From Actinomycetota bacterium (GTDB taxonomy: Bacteria; Actinomycetota; Thermoleophilia; Solirubrobacterales; 70-9), in assembly GCA_018268675.1 (NCBI GenBank), contig JAFDWB010000041.1, positions 28,793-92,792 of the forward strand: DNA of 64,000 nt, given 5' to 3'. The notes below the pieces were generated by a model. It did no database searches, was not told the DNA's origin, and was given only the letters and a program-made list of their open reading frames with translations. Both the position numbers and the translations under genes were made by a program. The number at the start of each line of letters is the position of its first letter. Position 1 is the stretch's first letter. Shown in pieces: positions 1-8,082 of this stretch.

Positions 1-68
1 ACGGGACGGTCACGGAAGTCCGACTTCGTGACGTCCGTGTGCCCGCTCCCCCACGCAACCCCTCACGT

Positions 69-122
69 CCTGGGCGTCTCATGGGGGTCACAGCCTGCCA
101 GGACCGCCATGAGACGCCCAGG
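69..122. repeat. Intergenic palindrome, family G-like
   Basis: Arms of 16 bp at 69-84 and 107-122 are perfect inverted copies (CCTGGGCGTCTCATGG and its complement) around a 22-nt loop. A smaller imperfect inverted repeat lies at about 11-29 (CACGGAAGT / ACTTCGTG). Bases 1-176 hold no gene that I can support. The palindrome lies downstream of the small gene ending at 177, so it may stop transcription, but no T-run follows it. The CATGG-tipped arms resemble the CCTCAT-tipped family G palindromes at 14341, 48129 and 60176, although the arm bases differ. Confidence 0.6.
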
Positions 123-176
123 GCGCATCTCGGACGGGCGCGAGGGCCCCGGACCCCGCCCGTCCCTTCCCACCCC

Positions 177-623
177 CTACGCCAGCATCGTTTCCGCCCC
201 GCCCTCCCCGGGCGCCCGCACTGCCTTCTGCACGAGCACTTCTTGGCTTTCGCTGAAGCAGAGGCGCACGAGGTGATCCGGGGCGTCGCTCAGCTTCCAG
301 AAGCTGCAGGTCGATCCGGGAGGCGGGGCCGGGAAGAGGTGGAGGAGGTCGACTTCTTCGACTTCGTCTTCGCCGATGCCGGTGCTGCCGAGCTGCTTGA
401 AGACCATCACCTCGCCCTCGCCCTTGTGCAGCTGTTCGTACTGGTCGGAGGACATTTCCCAGGTGAAGAGGTGGATGGTGGGCCGGGAGCCCTGTGTTTC
501 GTGGCCGCCGAAGGCGATCCCGAGCCCGATCAGGGCGACGACGACGCCGAGCGTGCCCCAGGCGAGGACCGCGCGACGCCGCTGCCGCCGGCGGTAGAGG
601 TCTGTCGTCGCCGTCGCGTCCAC
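177..623 (-). CDS. Small single-pass membrane protein, function unknown
   Basis: The 148-aa product starts at a GTG at 623. It has a basic N-terminus rich in Arg (YRRRQRRRA), one hydrophobic segment at about residues 20-40, and an outer domain of about 105 residues carrying two Cys. The reading frame stays open upstream on this strand, but that part is the complement of the transketolase gene and was discarded. The gene is divergent from tkt, with 52 bp between starts. No clear Shine-Dalgarno is visible. I do not recognise a family; membrane anchoring is the only inference offered. Confidence 0.55.
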   Translation of the reverse strand: MDATATTDLYRRRQRRRAVLAWGTLGVVVALIGLGIAFGGHETQGSRPTIHLFTWEMSSDQYEQLHKGEGEVMVFKQLGSTGIGEDEVEEVDLLHLFPAPPPGSTCSFWKLSDAPDHLVRLCFSESQEVLVQKAVRAPGEGGAETMLA

Positions 624-675
624 CGACCGGCAGGATCGCAGACGACCGGCGCCCGCTTTCGCTAGCTTCCAGCCC

Positions 676-2517
676 ATGAGTGGAGACACGGATTTCCGAC
701 GCGAACTTGGCCAACAGCTGCGGGTCGACTCGGTCCGCGCCTCCGACGCGGCGGGCTCGGGGCACCCGACCTCCTCGATGTCGGCGGCCGACCTCCTCGC
801 GGTGCTGATCGACGGGCACCTGCGCCTGGACTTCGGCCAACCGGACGACCCCCGCAACGACCACCTGATCTTCTCCAAGGGCCACGCGTCGCCGCTCTTC
901 TACTCGGTGCTGAAAGCGGTCGGGGCGATCGACGACGAAGAGCTGCTCACCTTCCGCAAGCTCGGCTCGCGGCTCGAAGGCCACCCGACCCCGATCCTCC
1001 CCTGGGTCGACGTCGCCACCGGCTCGCTCGGCCAGGGCCTGCCGATCGGCGTCGGCGTCGCGCTCGCGGCGCGGCTCGAGCGGATGCCGTCGCGGGTGTG
1101 GGTGCTCTGTGGGGACAGCGAGATGGCCGAGGGCTCGATCTGGGAGGCGGTCGAGCACGCCGGCAAGGCGAGCCTCGCCAACCTGATCGCGCTGATCGAC
1201 GTCAACCGGCTCGGCCAGACCGGCGAAACGATGCACGGCTGGGACCTCCGCTCCTACTCGGCCCGCGCCGAGGCGGCGGGCTGGACGACGATCGAGATCG
1301 ACGGCCACGACGTGCAGGAGATCGAGGACGCCTACGACGCCGCCGAAGCCGGCGACCGGCCGACGATGATCGTCGCCCGCACCAAGAAGGGGAAAGGCGT
1401 CAAAGAGGTCGAGGACCTGAACGGCAAGCACGGCAAACCGCTGGCCGACCCGGCGAAGGCGATCGAGGAACTGGGCGGCGAGCGCGACCTCCGGGTCGAC
1501 GTGAAGAAGCCCGAGGGCGACGCCACTCCTTACAAGTTCCCGGTCCCCGGCGGCGAGCTGCCGACCTGGGAGCTGGGCACCGAGGTGGCGACCCGCAAGG
1601 CCTACGGGGAAACGCTCGCGGCGCTCGGCGCGCGGCGCGACGACATCGTCGTGCTCGACGGCGAGGTCGGCAACTCGACCTACTCCGAGGACTTCAAGGA
1701 GGTCTTCCCCGACCGCTTCGTCGAGGTCTACATCGCCGAGCAGCAGATGGTCGCGGCGGCGGTCGGCTTCCAGGTGCGGCGCCACTGGACGCCCTTCGCC
1801 TCGACCTTCGCCGCGTTCCTCAGCCGCGCCTACGACTTCGTCCGCATGGCGGCGATCAGCCGCGCCGACATCCGCCTCTGCGGATCCCACGCCGGAGTCT
1901 CGATCGGCGAGGACGGGCCCTCGCAGATGGCGCTCGAGGACATCGCCAGCCTGCGCGCCGTCCACGGCTCGACCATCCTCTACCCGAGCGACGCGACCTC
2001 GACCGCGGCCCTGGTCGAGCTGATGGCCGACACCGGCGGGATCTCCTACATGCGCACCACCCGTGCCGCCACGCCGGTGATCTACGACGCCGACGAGGAG
2101 TTCCAGATCGGCGGCTCGAAGGTCGTCCTCGAGGGCGACGACGTGACCATCGTCGGCGCCGGGATCACCCTGCACGAGGCGCTCGCCGCGGCCGAGCGGC
2201 TCGCCGGCGAGGGGATCTCGGCGCGGGTCGTCGACCTCTACTCGGTGAAGCCGATCGACGCCGACACGCTGGTGCGGGCGGCGGAGGAGACCGGCGCGAT
2301 CGTCACCGTCGAGGACCACTGGAAGGAGGGCGGGATCGGCGAGGCGGTGCTGGCGGCGCTGGCCGAGCACGGCGCCTCCGCCCCGGTCCGCGTCCTCGCG
2401 GTCGAGGACATGCCGGGATCGGCGACGCCCGCCCAGCTGCTGCGCGGCGCCGAGATCGACGCCGAGGCGATCTTTGCCGCGGCGACGGCGATCGTGCGGA
2501 CCAAGGTCGAGTCCTAG
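676..2517 (+). CDS. tkt: Transketolase
   Basis: Thiamine-diphosphate enzyme moving two-carbon ketol units between sugar phosphates in the pentose phosphate pathway. The 613-aa chain contains both halves of the family. The N-terminal half has GSGHPTSSMS (about residue 27), the FSKGHASP motif, GSLGQGLPIGVG, and the cofactor motif GDSEMAEGSIWEA followed by an Asn (about 147-175). The C-terminal pyrimidine-binding half includes LDGEVGNSTYS and YIAEQQM (about 355), the usual place of the catalytic Glu. It is slightly shorter than typical 650-680 aa transketolases but looks intact. A TAGCTT hexamer ends 7 nt before the ATG and no Shine-Dalgarno is present, so the message is probably leaderless. It converges with the DUF2294 gene, overlapping by 4 bp. 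Confidence 0.93.
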   Translation: MSGDTDFRRELGQQLRVDSVRASDAAGSGHPTSSMSAADLLAVLIDGHLRLDFGQPDDPRNDHLIFSKGHASPLFYSVLKAVGAIDDEELLTFRKLGSRLEGHPTPILPWVDVATGSLGQGLPIGVGVALAARLERMPSRVWVLCGDSEMAEGSIWEAVEHAGKASLANLIALIDVNRLGQTGETMHGWDLRSYSARAEAAGWTTIEIDGHDVQEIEDAYDAAEAGDRPTMIVARTKKGKGVKEVEDLNGKHGKPLADPAKAIEELGGERDLRVDVKKPEGDATPYKFPVPGGELPTWELGTEVATRKAYGETLAALGARRDDIVVLDGEVGNSTYSEDFKEVFPDRFVEVYIAEQQMVAAAVGFQVRRHWTPFASTFAAFLSRAYDFVRMAAISRADIRLCGSHAGVSIGEDGPSQMALEDIASLRAVHGSTILYPSDATSTAALVELMADTGGISYMRTTRAATPVIYDADEEFQIGGSKVVLEGDDVTIVGAGITLHEALAAAERLAGEGISARVVDLYSVKPIDADTLVRAAEETGAIVTVEDHWKEGGIGEAVLAALAEHGASAPVRVLAVEDMPGSATPAQLLRGAEIDAEAIFAAATAIVRTKVES

Positions 2518-2876
2518 CCGCCCAGCACGAAGATGTCCACGGCCACGTCGGGGTCGACGTGGATCGTGCTCATGTGCGCCTCGACCGGGCAGCCGAGGAC
2601 CGCTTCCATGCGGCTCTTGTAGATCGCCTCGGTGGCGGTGTGGTGGATCGCCCGGGTCTCGCGGACGCGGCTCTCCTGGCCCGCCTCGATCAGGGTCCGC
2701 TCGAGCGGGGTGAAGACGTCGCTGAGCACGCAGACGACCAGGTTCTCGCTGACGTGGGTCTTCGCCGCGCCGGGCCCGCGACCGAAGTGCTCGCGGTGCA
2801 GCGCGACGGCGGCGTTGGAGATCTCGGTCAGCTGCGGGCCTGGCGCCGTCACCCGCCCTTCGACCGCCTCACTCAA
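2514..2876 (-). CDS. DUF2294 domain-containing protein
   Basis: A 120-aa cytoplasmic protein matching the DUF2294 pattern as I know it: a helical N-terminus (LTEISNAAVALHREHFGRGP), then VVCVLSDVFTPLERTLIEAG and an RETRAIHHTATEAI region, ending in a conserved strand (VDPDVAVDIFVLGG). The family has no established biochemical function; members often lie near transporters, but no such gene is adjacent here. The last 4 bp overlap the end of transketolase on the other strand. Confidence 0.8.
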   Translation of the reverse strand: MSEAVEGRVTAPGPQLTEISNAAVALHREHFGRGPGAAKTHVSENLVVCVLSDVFTPLERTLIEAGQESRVRETRAIHHTATEAIYKSRMEAVLGCPVEAHMSTIHVDPDVAVDIFVLGG

Positions 2877-3009
2877 CTTTCCGCCTTCGCCGAGAGCAAC
2901 TGTCGCAAAGTACTACGGCGTCAGCGACCACCGTCGAAAATCGGATTGAGCATTGGCGGCGGTTCGAGCGGGGCGCCCGGGGGCGGTGCCGCGCCCGTAA
3001 GCTGCGGCG

Positions 3010-3792
3010 ATGAGCACCGACCCGGCGCCGTTCCTGCTGCTCCAGGTCAGCGACCTCCACATCGGCGCCGCCTGGGAGGGCATCGACCCCGACGAGTCGC
3101 TGCTGCGCGCGGTCGAGGCGGTCCTCGCGCTGCCCGACCGTCCCGACGCGCTGCTCGTCTCCGGCGACCTCACCGACAACGGCACGCCGGAAGAGTACGG
3201 GCGGGTGCGCGACCTGCTCGCGCCGCTCGACCTCGAGCCCCACGTGCTGCCGGGCAACCACGACCTGCGCGGGCCGCTGCGGGCGGCCTTCGGCCTGCCC
3301 GGCGAGGGCGAGGAGCAGGCCTCCCACGCCGTCGACCTCGGGCCGCTGCGGCTGGTCTGCCTCGACTCGATCGTCCCCGGCGCCGAAGGTGGGGCGCTCG
3401 ACGGCGGGCGGCTCGAGTGGCTGGAGGAGACGCTCGCGGCGGACCGTGAGAAGGCCACCGCGCTCGCCCTTCACCACCCGCCGCTGCGGACCGAGATCCC
3501 GACCTTCGAACGGATCGGACTGGCGCCGGAGTCGACCGCGGGGCTGGCCGAGGTCCTGGCGCGCCACCCGCAGGTGGTGCGGATCCTCGCGGGCCACGTG
3601 CACCGCCCGATCGTCGCGGAGCTCGCCGGGCGCGCCGTCGTCACCGCCCCCAGCACCTACCTCCAGGCGGCGCTCGACTTCACCGCGCCGAAGCTGCGCA
3701 TGGCCCCCGAGCCACCCGGCTTCGCCGTCCACGCCCTCCGCGCCGGCACCCTCGCCACCCACCTCCAGTTCGTCCCGCGCCCACCCGGGTAG
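3010..3792 (+). CDS. Metallophosphoesterase (CpdA-like)
   Basis: Calcineurin-like phosphoesterase of 260 aa with the full set of dinuclear-metal motifs in order: SDLHIG (about residue 15), SGDLTDNG (about 56), LPGNHDLR (about 81), HHPPL (about 157) and GHVHRP (about 197). The arrangement resembles cyclic-nucleotide phosphodiesterases of the CpdA/class III type, so hydrolysis of a cyclic nucleotide or another phosphodiester is likely, but the substrate cannot be read from sequence. No signal peptide. TAAGCT ends 6 nt before the ATG with no ribosome site, suggesting a leaderless message. It is followed by palindrome A1 and then the convergent release-factor-like gene. Confidence 0.85.
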   Translation: MSTDPAPFLLLQVSDLHIGAAWEGIDPDESLLRAVEAVLALPDRPDALLVSGDLTDNGTPEEYGRVRDLLAPLDLEPHVLPGNHDLRGPLRAAFGLPGEGEEQASHAVDLGPLRLVCLDSIVPGAEGGALDGGRLEWLEETLAADREKATALALHHPPLRTEIPTFERIGLAPESTAGLAEVLARHPQVVRILAGHVHRPIVAELAGRAVVTAPSTYLQAALDFTAPKLRMAPEPPGFAVHALRAGTLATHLQFVPRPPG

Positions 3793-3797
3793 CGCTC

Positions 3798-3850
3798 ATG
3801 TTGACGGGCCGAAAACCGGACACATAGGCGGGTCTTCGGCCCATCAACAT
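3798..3850. repeat. Intergenic palindrome A1 (GATGGGCCGAAAA family)
   Basis: Arms of 20 bp at 3798-3817 and 3831-3850 around a 13-nt loop. Two positions differ, both compatible with G-U pairing in RNA. The same arm recurs at 19075, 19327 and 43873. It sits between two convergent genes and could terminate both, though no T-run follows. Confidence 0.8.
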
Positions 3851-3856
3851 CGGCGC

Positions 3857-4942
3857 CTAGTAGCGCAGGATCGCGGCGGCGCCTTCGGCCTCGCCGAGCG
3901 CCTCGGCAGCCGGGCCGTGGACGACCGCGATCCGGGCGCCCGCCGCGAGCGCGCCGCGGATCAGCGGCTCGGCGGCGGCGCCGAGGCCGGCGTCGATGAC
4001 CAGGCGCTCGACCCGGCCTTCCCCGACCGCCTCGCCGACGTCCTGCAGGCCGCCGGCGCCGCGGCCGCCGCCGCGCACCTCTTCCAGCGCCTTGCGCACG
4101 AGGCGCGACTCGCGCTCCGCGTCGGCGTTGTCGACCGCGGCGGCGACGGTCTCGTGGAGCTTCCCGGTCGGGGTCGAGATCAGGTCCGCCTCGCCGGCCA
4201 CGGTCAGCTTCACCTTCGGCGCGTTGAGGCCCGACTCGAAGTGCTCGACGTCGATCGACGGGCCGAAGGCGAGCGTCCGCCCGATCCCCCGCCCTTCCAG
4301 CTCGCGGCCGACCAGCGCGCCCGCCTCGGCGAGGAAGCGGTGGCGGTTGTGGTCGAGGCGATCGCCGTATTCGTCCTTGCCGGAGGAGGCGACGCCGCGC
4401 ACGGTGGCGCTCGAGGTGCGCGCCTTGCGCTCGCGCCAGTCGAGGCTCGTCACCTCGAGCTCCCAGTCCTCCAGCTCGCTCAGTTCGCCTTCGGCGAAGC
4501 CGAGCAGGCGGACGCGCTCGAGCGAGACGATCGCCACCCCGCGTTGCTCGCCGCGGCAGGCGAGGTCGACCAGCGGCGCCAGCACCGGGCGCTCGCCGAG
4601 CTCGACGCGGCCGCCCGCCGGCGCCGCCCCGGTGCCCCACCAGTGCTCCACGCCGCCCTTCTCGGCGACCTCGACGAAGCCCGCTTCGCCGCGCGGCGGC
4701 GGCCGGTGGTCACCGTCTTCGTAGCGGTCGAGGATGCGTTTGGCGACCGCCCGGAGGGCGACGCGGCGCTCGTGCTCGGCGTCCTTGGCGGCGTCGAGGA
4801 GGGCGTCGAGGCCGTTGCGCAGCCCGGTGCGCCAGGCGCCGCCGCGGTCGGCGGGGTCGAAGGCCAGGTAGACGGAGACGACCCCCAGCGGGGGCTCCCA
4901 GTCGCTGAGGCGACGCGCGTCCTCAAAGGTCGGGTGGGCCAT
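3857..4942 (-). CDS. VLRF1/aeRF1-type release factor-like protein
   Basis: A 361-aa protein of the bacterial group related to the Vms1/ANKZF1 and archaeal-eukaryal RF1 fold (baeRF/VLRF1), proposed to act on peptidyl-tRNA at the ribosome. Visible landmarks are an N-terminal segment with GVVSVYLAFDPADRGGAW, a core with GVAIVSLERVRLLG, the DHNRHRFLAEAGALV helix, and a C-terminal VERLVIDAGLGAAAEP domain reminiscent of the eRF1 domain 3/L7Ae-like fold. The start was placed at the ATG near 4942 because GGAGGAGGAG lies just upstream; a TTG at 5002 would add an Arg-rich extension. It lies 72 bp downstream of the formylglycine-generating enzyme gene. Function is inferred from family. Confidence 0.7.
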   Translation of the reverse strand: MAHPTFEDARRLSDWEPPLGVVSVYLAFDPADRGGAWRTGLRNGLDALLDAAKDAEHERRVALRAVAKRILDRYEDGDHRPPPRGEAGFVEVAEKGGVEHWWGTGAAPAGGRVELGERPVLAPLVDLACRGEQRGVAIVSLERVRLLGFAEGELSELEDWELEVTSLDWRERKARTSSATVRGVASSGKDEYGDRLDHNRHRFLAEAGALVGRELEGRGIGRTLAFGPSIDVEHFESGLNAPKVKLTVAGEADLISTPTGKLHETVAAAVDNADAERESRLVRKALEEVRGGGRGAGGLQDVGEAVGEGRVERLVIDAGLGAAAEPLIRGALAAGARIAVVHGPAAEALGEAEGAAAILRY

Positions 4943-5014
4943 CGGCGCTCTCCTCCTCCTCGGTGGTGATCGGGGCCCTCTACCCCGGTCGGTGCGAGGC
5001 AACCTATCGGTAGC

Positions 5015-5905
5015 TCAGGCGTCGCGGGCGACCCGGAAGCCCATGTTCCCGGTGGAGCTGTCGGGGGTGTTGAAGCTGCGCGCGGCGACCCGGTAGCGGT
5101 TGCAGTAGGAGGCGTGGCAGAGGTAGGAGCCGCCGCGGATCGAGCGCGAGTGGCGGTCGAAGCGCTCGGCGCACCATTCCCAGACGTTGCCGCTCATGTT
5201 GAGCATGCCGTGGCCGTTCGGCGCGTAGGCGTCGACCGGGGCGGTGCCGAGCCAGCCGTCGGCGCCCGTGTTGTGGGACGGGAAGGTCCCCTGCCAGACG
5301 TTCATCATGTGGCGGCCGCCGGGTTCGAGCTCGTCGCCCCAGGGGAAGCGGGCCTGCTCGAGGCCGCCGCGGGCCGCCATCTCCCACTCGGCCTCGTGCG
5401 GGAGGCGGGTGCCGGCCCAGGCGCAGAAGGCTTTCGCGTCGTTCCAGGAGACGTGGACGACGGGGTGGTCGAGGCGGTCCTCGTCGAGGCCCGAGTGGGG
5501 GCCCTCGGGGTGGCTCCAGTCGGCGCCGAAGACCTGGCGCCACCACGGCGCGGCGGCGATGCCGCGGGTGGGCTCGAAGTCGGCCGGGAGGAAGGCGGCG
5601 AAGACGAAGGACCAGCCCGCCTGCTCGGCGTCGGTGCGGTGGCCGGTGGCGGCGACGAACTCGGCGAAGCGCCGGTTGGTGACCGCGACCGGGTCGATCC
5701 AGTAGGGCGGCAGGTCGACCTCGCGGACCGGGCCCTCGCGGTCCTGGGGGAAGCCGTCGGCGTCTTCGGTGCCCATCAGGAAGCCGCCGGCGAGGCGGAC
5801 CATGCCCTCGGTGGCGGCGTCGTTGGCGCTCGGCGGTGCGGCGGGCGCCTCCGCGTGGCCGGGGGCGTGGCCGGGGGCGCAGCAGGCGTGGTCGTGCTCG
5901 GTCAT
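5015..5905 (-). CDS. Formylglycine-generating enzyme (SUMF1 family)
   Basis: A 296-aa protein of the FGE-sulfatase family, which oxidises a Cys in sulfatases to formylglycine using copper and oxygen. Unlike many generic SUMF1 proteins, it keeps the C-terminal GGSYLCHASYCNRYRVAAR block with the two catalytic/copper-binding cysteines that align with human Cys336 and Cys341. GNVWEWCAERF, GTRLPHEAEWEMAARGG and the final MGFRVA are also present. The N-terminus (CCAPGHAPGHAEAP) is short, polar and repetitive, with no signal peptide. The ATG at 5905 was chosen because conserved sequence begins soon after it; a longer frame upstream covers other genes. No sulfatase with a CxPxR-type motif was noticed in the window, so its substrate must lie elsewhere. 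Confidence 0.88.
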   Translation of the reverse strand: MTEHDHACCAPGHAPGHAEAPAAPPSANDAATEGMVRLAGGFLMGTEDADGFPQDREGPVREVDLPPYWIDPVAVTNRRFAEFVAATGHRTDAEQAGWSFVFAAFLPADFEPTRGIAAAPWWRQVFGADWSHPEGPHSGLDEDRLDHPVVHVSWNDAKAFCAWAGTRLPHEAEWEMAARGGLEQARFPWGDELEPGGRHMMNVWQGTFPSHNTGADGWLGTAPVDAYAPNGHGMLNMSGNVWEWCAERFDRHSRSIRGGSYLCHASYCNRYRVAARSFNTPDSSTGNMGFRVARDA

Positions 5906-6013
5906 CCGGTCGAAGTCTGGCGAACCGGCGGCAGGGGACGGTCCGCCGGTGCCGAATCTGGCACCGTCAAGCCGTTTCGGCGGCCGGTCCGACCCCAGAC
6001 AAAGGAGATAGTC

Positions 6014-6391
6014 GTGGAAGTCAGAGGCGAAGCGCGCGCGATGTTCGCCGCCATCCTGTTGCTCATCGCCGGCGTGCTCAACGTCATCTACGGCATCGGC
6101 GCGATCAGCAACGGCACTTTCTTCAGCCACTCCCAGTACGTCGTCTTCAGCCTCGGCTTCTGGGGCTGGATGACCCTGCTGCTCGGCCTCGTGCAGCTGA
6201 CCGGCGGCTACTCGCTGTTCAGCGGCGGTACCTACGGGCGGACGATCGGGATCATCGGCGCCTCCGTGGGCGCGGTCGAGGCGCTGCTCTCGGTCGGCGG
6301 CAGCTACCCGTTCTGGTCCCTCGGCATCTTCGCCCTCTGCCTGATCGTCCTCCACGGGCTGATCGTCTACGGCGAGCCGCTGGAGCGCTGA
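6014..6391 (+). CDS. Four-helix membrane protein (DUF7144-like)
   Basis: A 125-aa integral membrane protein with four hydrophobic segments (about residues 10-30, 50-70, 80-98 and 102-120). Features such as GVLNVIYGIGAI, WGWMTLLLGLVQLTGGYSLF and a Trp-rich end (FWSLGIFALCLIVLHGLIVYG) match the actinobacterial family often listed as DUF7144. The GTG start at 6014 has AAAGGAG at 6001-6007, a good ribosome site. Function unknown. The gene is divergent from the FGE gene, and its 3' end overlaps the convergent methyltransferase by 25 bp. Confidence 0.8.
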   Translation: MEVRGEARAMFAAILLLIAGVLNVIYGIGAISNGTFFSHSQYVVFSLGFWGWMTLLLGLVQLTGGYSLFSGGTYGRTIGIIGASVGAVEALLSVGGSYPFWSLGIFALCLIVLHGLIVYGEPLER

Positions 6392-7017
6392 GGCGCGCCC
6401 GCCTTGGTGACCGCACAAACGTAGTAGAGGTGCAGGAAGCGGTCGGTGGCGACCTCGCCGAAGGGGGCGAGGTCGTCCCAGGGGCGGGCGTCGGGCCTGC
6501 CGGGGCCGAGCCTGTTCAGCTGCCTGGCGACCGGGGCGAGCACGGGCCGCAGCGGGGTCTCGGTGATCCCGAGGTCCATCACCGCCACCCGGCCACCGGG
6601 CCGCAGTCGTTCCCAGACCTGGCGCAGCGCCGCGACGGGATTGGGGATCACCGACCAACTGAGGCTGAAGAGGATCGCGTCGAGGTGCCGGTCCAGCTCC
6701 AGCGCCGTCGCGTCGGCCCGGACCAGCTCGACGTTCGACCAGCCGCGGCGCCCGACCATCTTCGCCGCCTCGGCGAGCATCCTGGCGGAGAGGTCGACCC
6801 CGATCACGACGCCGCCCGGACCCACGGCGTCCACCAAGTAGGGAAGGTTCCGCCCGGTTCCCGCGCCAACCTCGAGGACCGTGTCCCCGGCCCGCAGCCC
6901 GAGCGCCGCCACCCCTCTGCGCCGCGCCAGGGGAGTGATCAGGAAGAGCGGCGAGAGCACCCGGTAGCACGGGGCCACGCGGTCGTACTGCGCCGTGATC
7001 GCCTCCTGCCCGGGCAC
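6367..7017 (-). CDS. Class I SAM-dependent methyltransferase
   Basis: A 216-aa cytoplasmic methyltransferase with motif I VLEVGAGTGRN (about residues 47-57), the acidic strand end GVDLSARML (about 73), LVRADATAL (about 99) and a post-motif LRPGGRVAVMDLG. The layout resembles UbiE/phospholipid N-methyltransferase types, with a YDRVAPCYRVLSPLF segment preceding the fold, so a lipid-like or quinone-like acceptor is possible but unproven. The GTG start at 7017 is preceded by TACGCT with a 7-nt gap, so the message is probably leaderless. The 3' end overlaps the convergent membrane-protein gene. Confidence 0.8.
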   Translation of the reverse strand: MPGQEAITAQYDRVAPCYRVLSPLFLITPLARRRGVAALGLRAGDTVLEVGAGTGRNLPYLVDAVGPGGVVIGVDLSARMLAEAAKMVGRRGWSNVELVRADATALELDRHLDAILFSLSWSVIPNPVAALRQVWERLRPGGRVAVMDLGITETPLRPVLAPVARQLNRLGPGRPDARPWDDLAPFGEVATDRFLHLYYVCAVTKAGAPQRSSGSP

Positions 7018-7056
7018 GAGGCCGAGCGTAGCGAAATCATCGGGGCCCGGCCCCTG

Positions 7057-7097
7057 CGGTGTTCCTTACTTGGCGCATGTGCAAGTAAGGAACACCG
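7057..7097. repeat. Intergenic palindrome F1 (GTGTTCCTTACTTG family)
   Basis: Perfect 16-bp arms at 7057-7072 and 7082-7097 with a 9-nt loop (GCGCATGTG). The same arm occurs at 14411 and 48051. Unlike most others it lies between divergent genes (methyltransferase and ArsR regulator), where a terminator role is unlikely. GC-rich flanks continue a weaker outer pairing. Confidence 0.8.
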
Positions 7098-7131
7098 GAA
7101 GGCGGGGGCTCCCCAAGGCGCGCCCCGATAG

Positions 7132-7160
7132 TTAATCAGTCCCTTATATAAGGATATGAT
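7132..7160 (+). promoter_or_regulatory. ArsR cassette 1 promoter and operator
   Basis: A TTAATC -35 (7132-7137) and TATGAT -10 (7155-7160) are separated by 17 bp. A perfect 12-bp palindrome CCTTATATAAGG (7142-7153) fills most of the spacer. It is an island of AT-rich DNA in a GC-rich setting. A dimeric ArsR-family repressor bound there would block RNA polymerase, which suggests autoregulation of the downstream pair. The -10 ends only 5 nt before the ATG at 7166. Confidence 0.6.
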
Positions 7161-7165
7161 TGAAT

Positions 7166-7513
7166 ATGGCCATGAGCGCTACGGGGCACGTCTTCGATGC
7201 GGTCGCGGATGGGTCGCGGCGGGAGATTCTTGATCTGCTTGCGGAGGGGCCGCGGGCGGTCGGGGAGATCGCGGGGCGGACGGGGCTCAGTCAGCCGAAC
7301 GCGTCGCGGCACCTGCGGATCCTGCGGGAGGCGGGGTTGGTCGAGGCGCGGGTCGACGGGCAGCGGAGGATCTACGAGCTGCGGCCGGCGGGGCTCGCGG
7401 AGCTGATCGGCTGGGTCGCTCCCTATCAGCGCCTGTGGCAAGGCAGCCTCGACGCGCTCGAACGGCACCTCGATCGCGACGAGGCGCAAACGACGGAGAC
7501 GGAGGATCAGTGA
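7166..7513 (+). CDS. ArsR-family transcriptional regulator (cassette 1)
   Basis: A 115-aa winged-helix regulator. After FDAVADGSRREILDLLAEG comes the recognition helix region GLSQPNASRHLRILREAGLV and the wing RRIYELRPAGLAEL. No Cys-based metal site is visible, so it is closer to the ArsR regulators paired with SRPBCC genes than to metal sensors. ATG 7166 is preferred; ATG 7172 and TTG 7160 are alternatives. Its TGA overlaps the ATG of the SRPBCC gene (TGATG), so the two are translationally coupled. The palindrome in its promoter suggests self-repression. Confidence 0.85.
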   Translation: MAMSATGHVFDAVADGSRREILDLLAEGPRAVGEIAGRTGLSQPNASRHLRILREAGLVEARVDGQRRIYELRPAGLAELIGWVAPYQRLWQGSLDALERHLDRDEAQTTETEDQ

Positions 7514-8061
7514 TGCCTGACAAGTACGCCCGCCTGGAAGAAGTCGACGGTCGCCCGGCGCTGCGCTTCGAACGGGCGCTCCCCCACCCGCCGGAGCGGG
7601 TGTGGACGGCGCTCACCGACACCGAGGAGATGTTCGCCTGGCACCCGACGCCGGCCAAGTTCGAGTCGCGGGTCGGCGGCCGGGTCGTCTGGGACAAGGA
7701 AGGCCACGTGGCCGACATGCCCGCCGGCGAGGTCACCGACTGGGACCCGCCGCGCCTGCTCGGCTACACCTGGGGCAAGGAGGACGGCGGGCCCGACCAC
7801 CTGCGCTGGGAGCTTCGCCCCTACGACGACGGCTGCCTGCTGGTCCTCGTCCACACCTTCGACGACCGGCTCAAGGCCGCGCGCGACGGGGCGGGCTGGC
7901 ACATCTGCCTCGACGCCCTCGCCGCCGATCTGGCCGGCGCGCCGGAGCCGCCCGAGGGCGACCCCGACGCGCCCGGACCCTGGCAAGGCCTGAACGCCGA
8001 GTACCAGGGCCGCTTCGGGATCTCGCCCGAGGAGGCGACGCCGCCGCCCGTCCGAGACTGA
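7513..8061 (+). CDS. SRPBCC/AHSA1 family protein (cassette 1)
   Basis: A 182-aa START-like fold protein. RALPHPPERVWTALTD opens the family's first strand and helix, followed by GGRVVWD, a DPPRLLGYTW strand and a C-terminal helix with WHICLDALAADL. Such proteins bind small hydrophobic ligands or act in stress responses; the ligand is unknown. GGAGGATCAG precedes the ATG, and the start overlaps the stop of the ArsR gene by one base. The ArsR-SRPBCC arrangement is a common pair and implies joint control. The C-terminal ~25 residues are Pro-rich and probably disordered. Confidence 0.82.
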   Translation: MPDKYARLEEVDGRPALRFERALPHPPERVWTALTDTEEMFAWHPTPAKFESRVGGRVVWDKEGHVADMPAGEVTDWDPPRLLGYTWGKEDGGPDHLRWELRPYDDGCLLVLVHTFDDRLKAARDGAGWHICLDALAADLAGAPEPPEGDPDAPGPWQGLNAEYQGRFGISPEEATPPPVRD

Positions 8062-8082
8062 GCGGGGCGGCGGCGCGCCCTC

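Noticed and set aside
88..2370. 760-codon open frame opposite transketolase
   Set aside because: A GC-rich shadow: composition is Arg/Asp/Val-rich with no motif, and transketolase on the other strand is unmistakable. The same applies to frames of 1077 codons opposite GH65 and 1138 codons opposite the LuxR regulator.
5015..6970. 651-codon version of the FGE gene
   Set aside because: The first 355 codons are antisense to the membrane protein and methyltransferase region and show no homology; the FGE starts at 5905.
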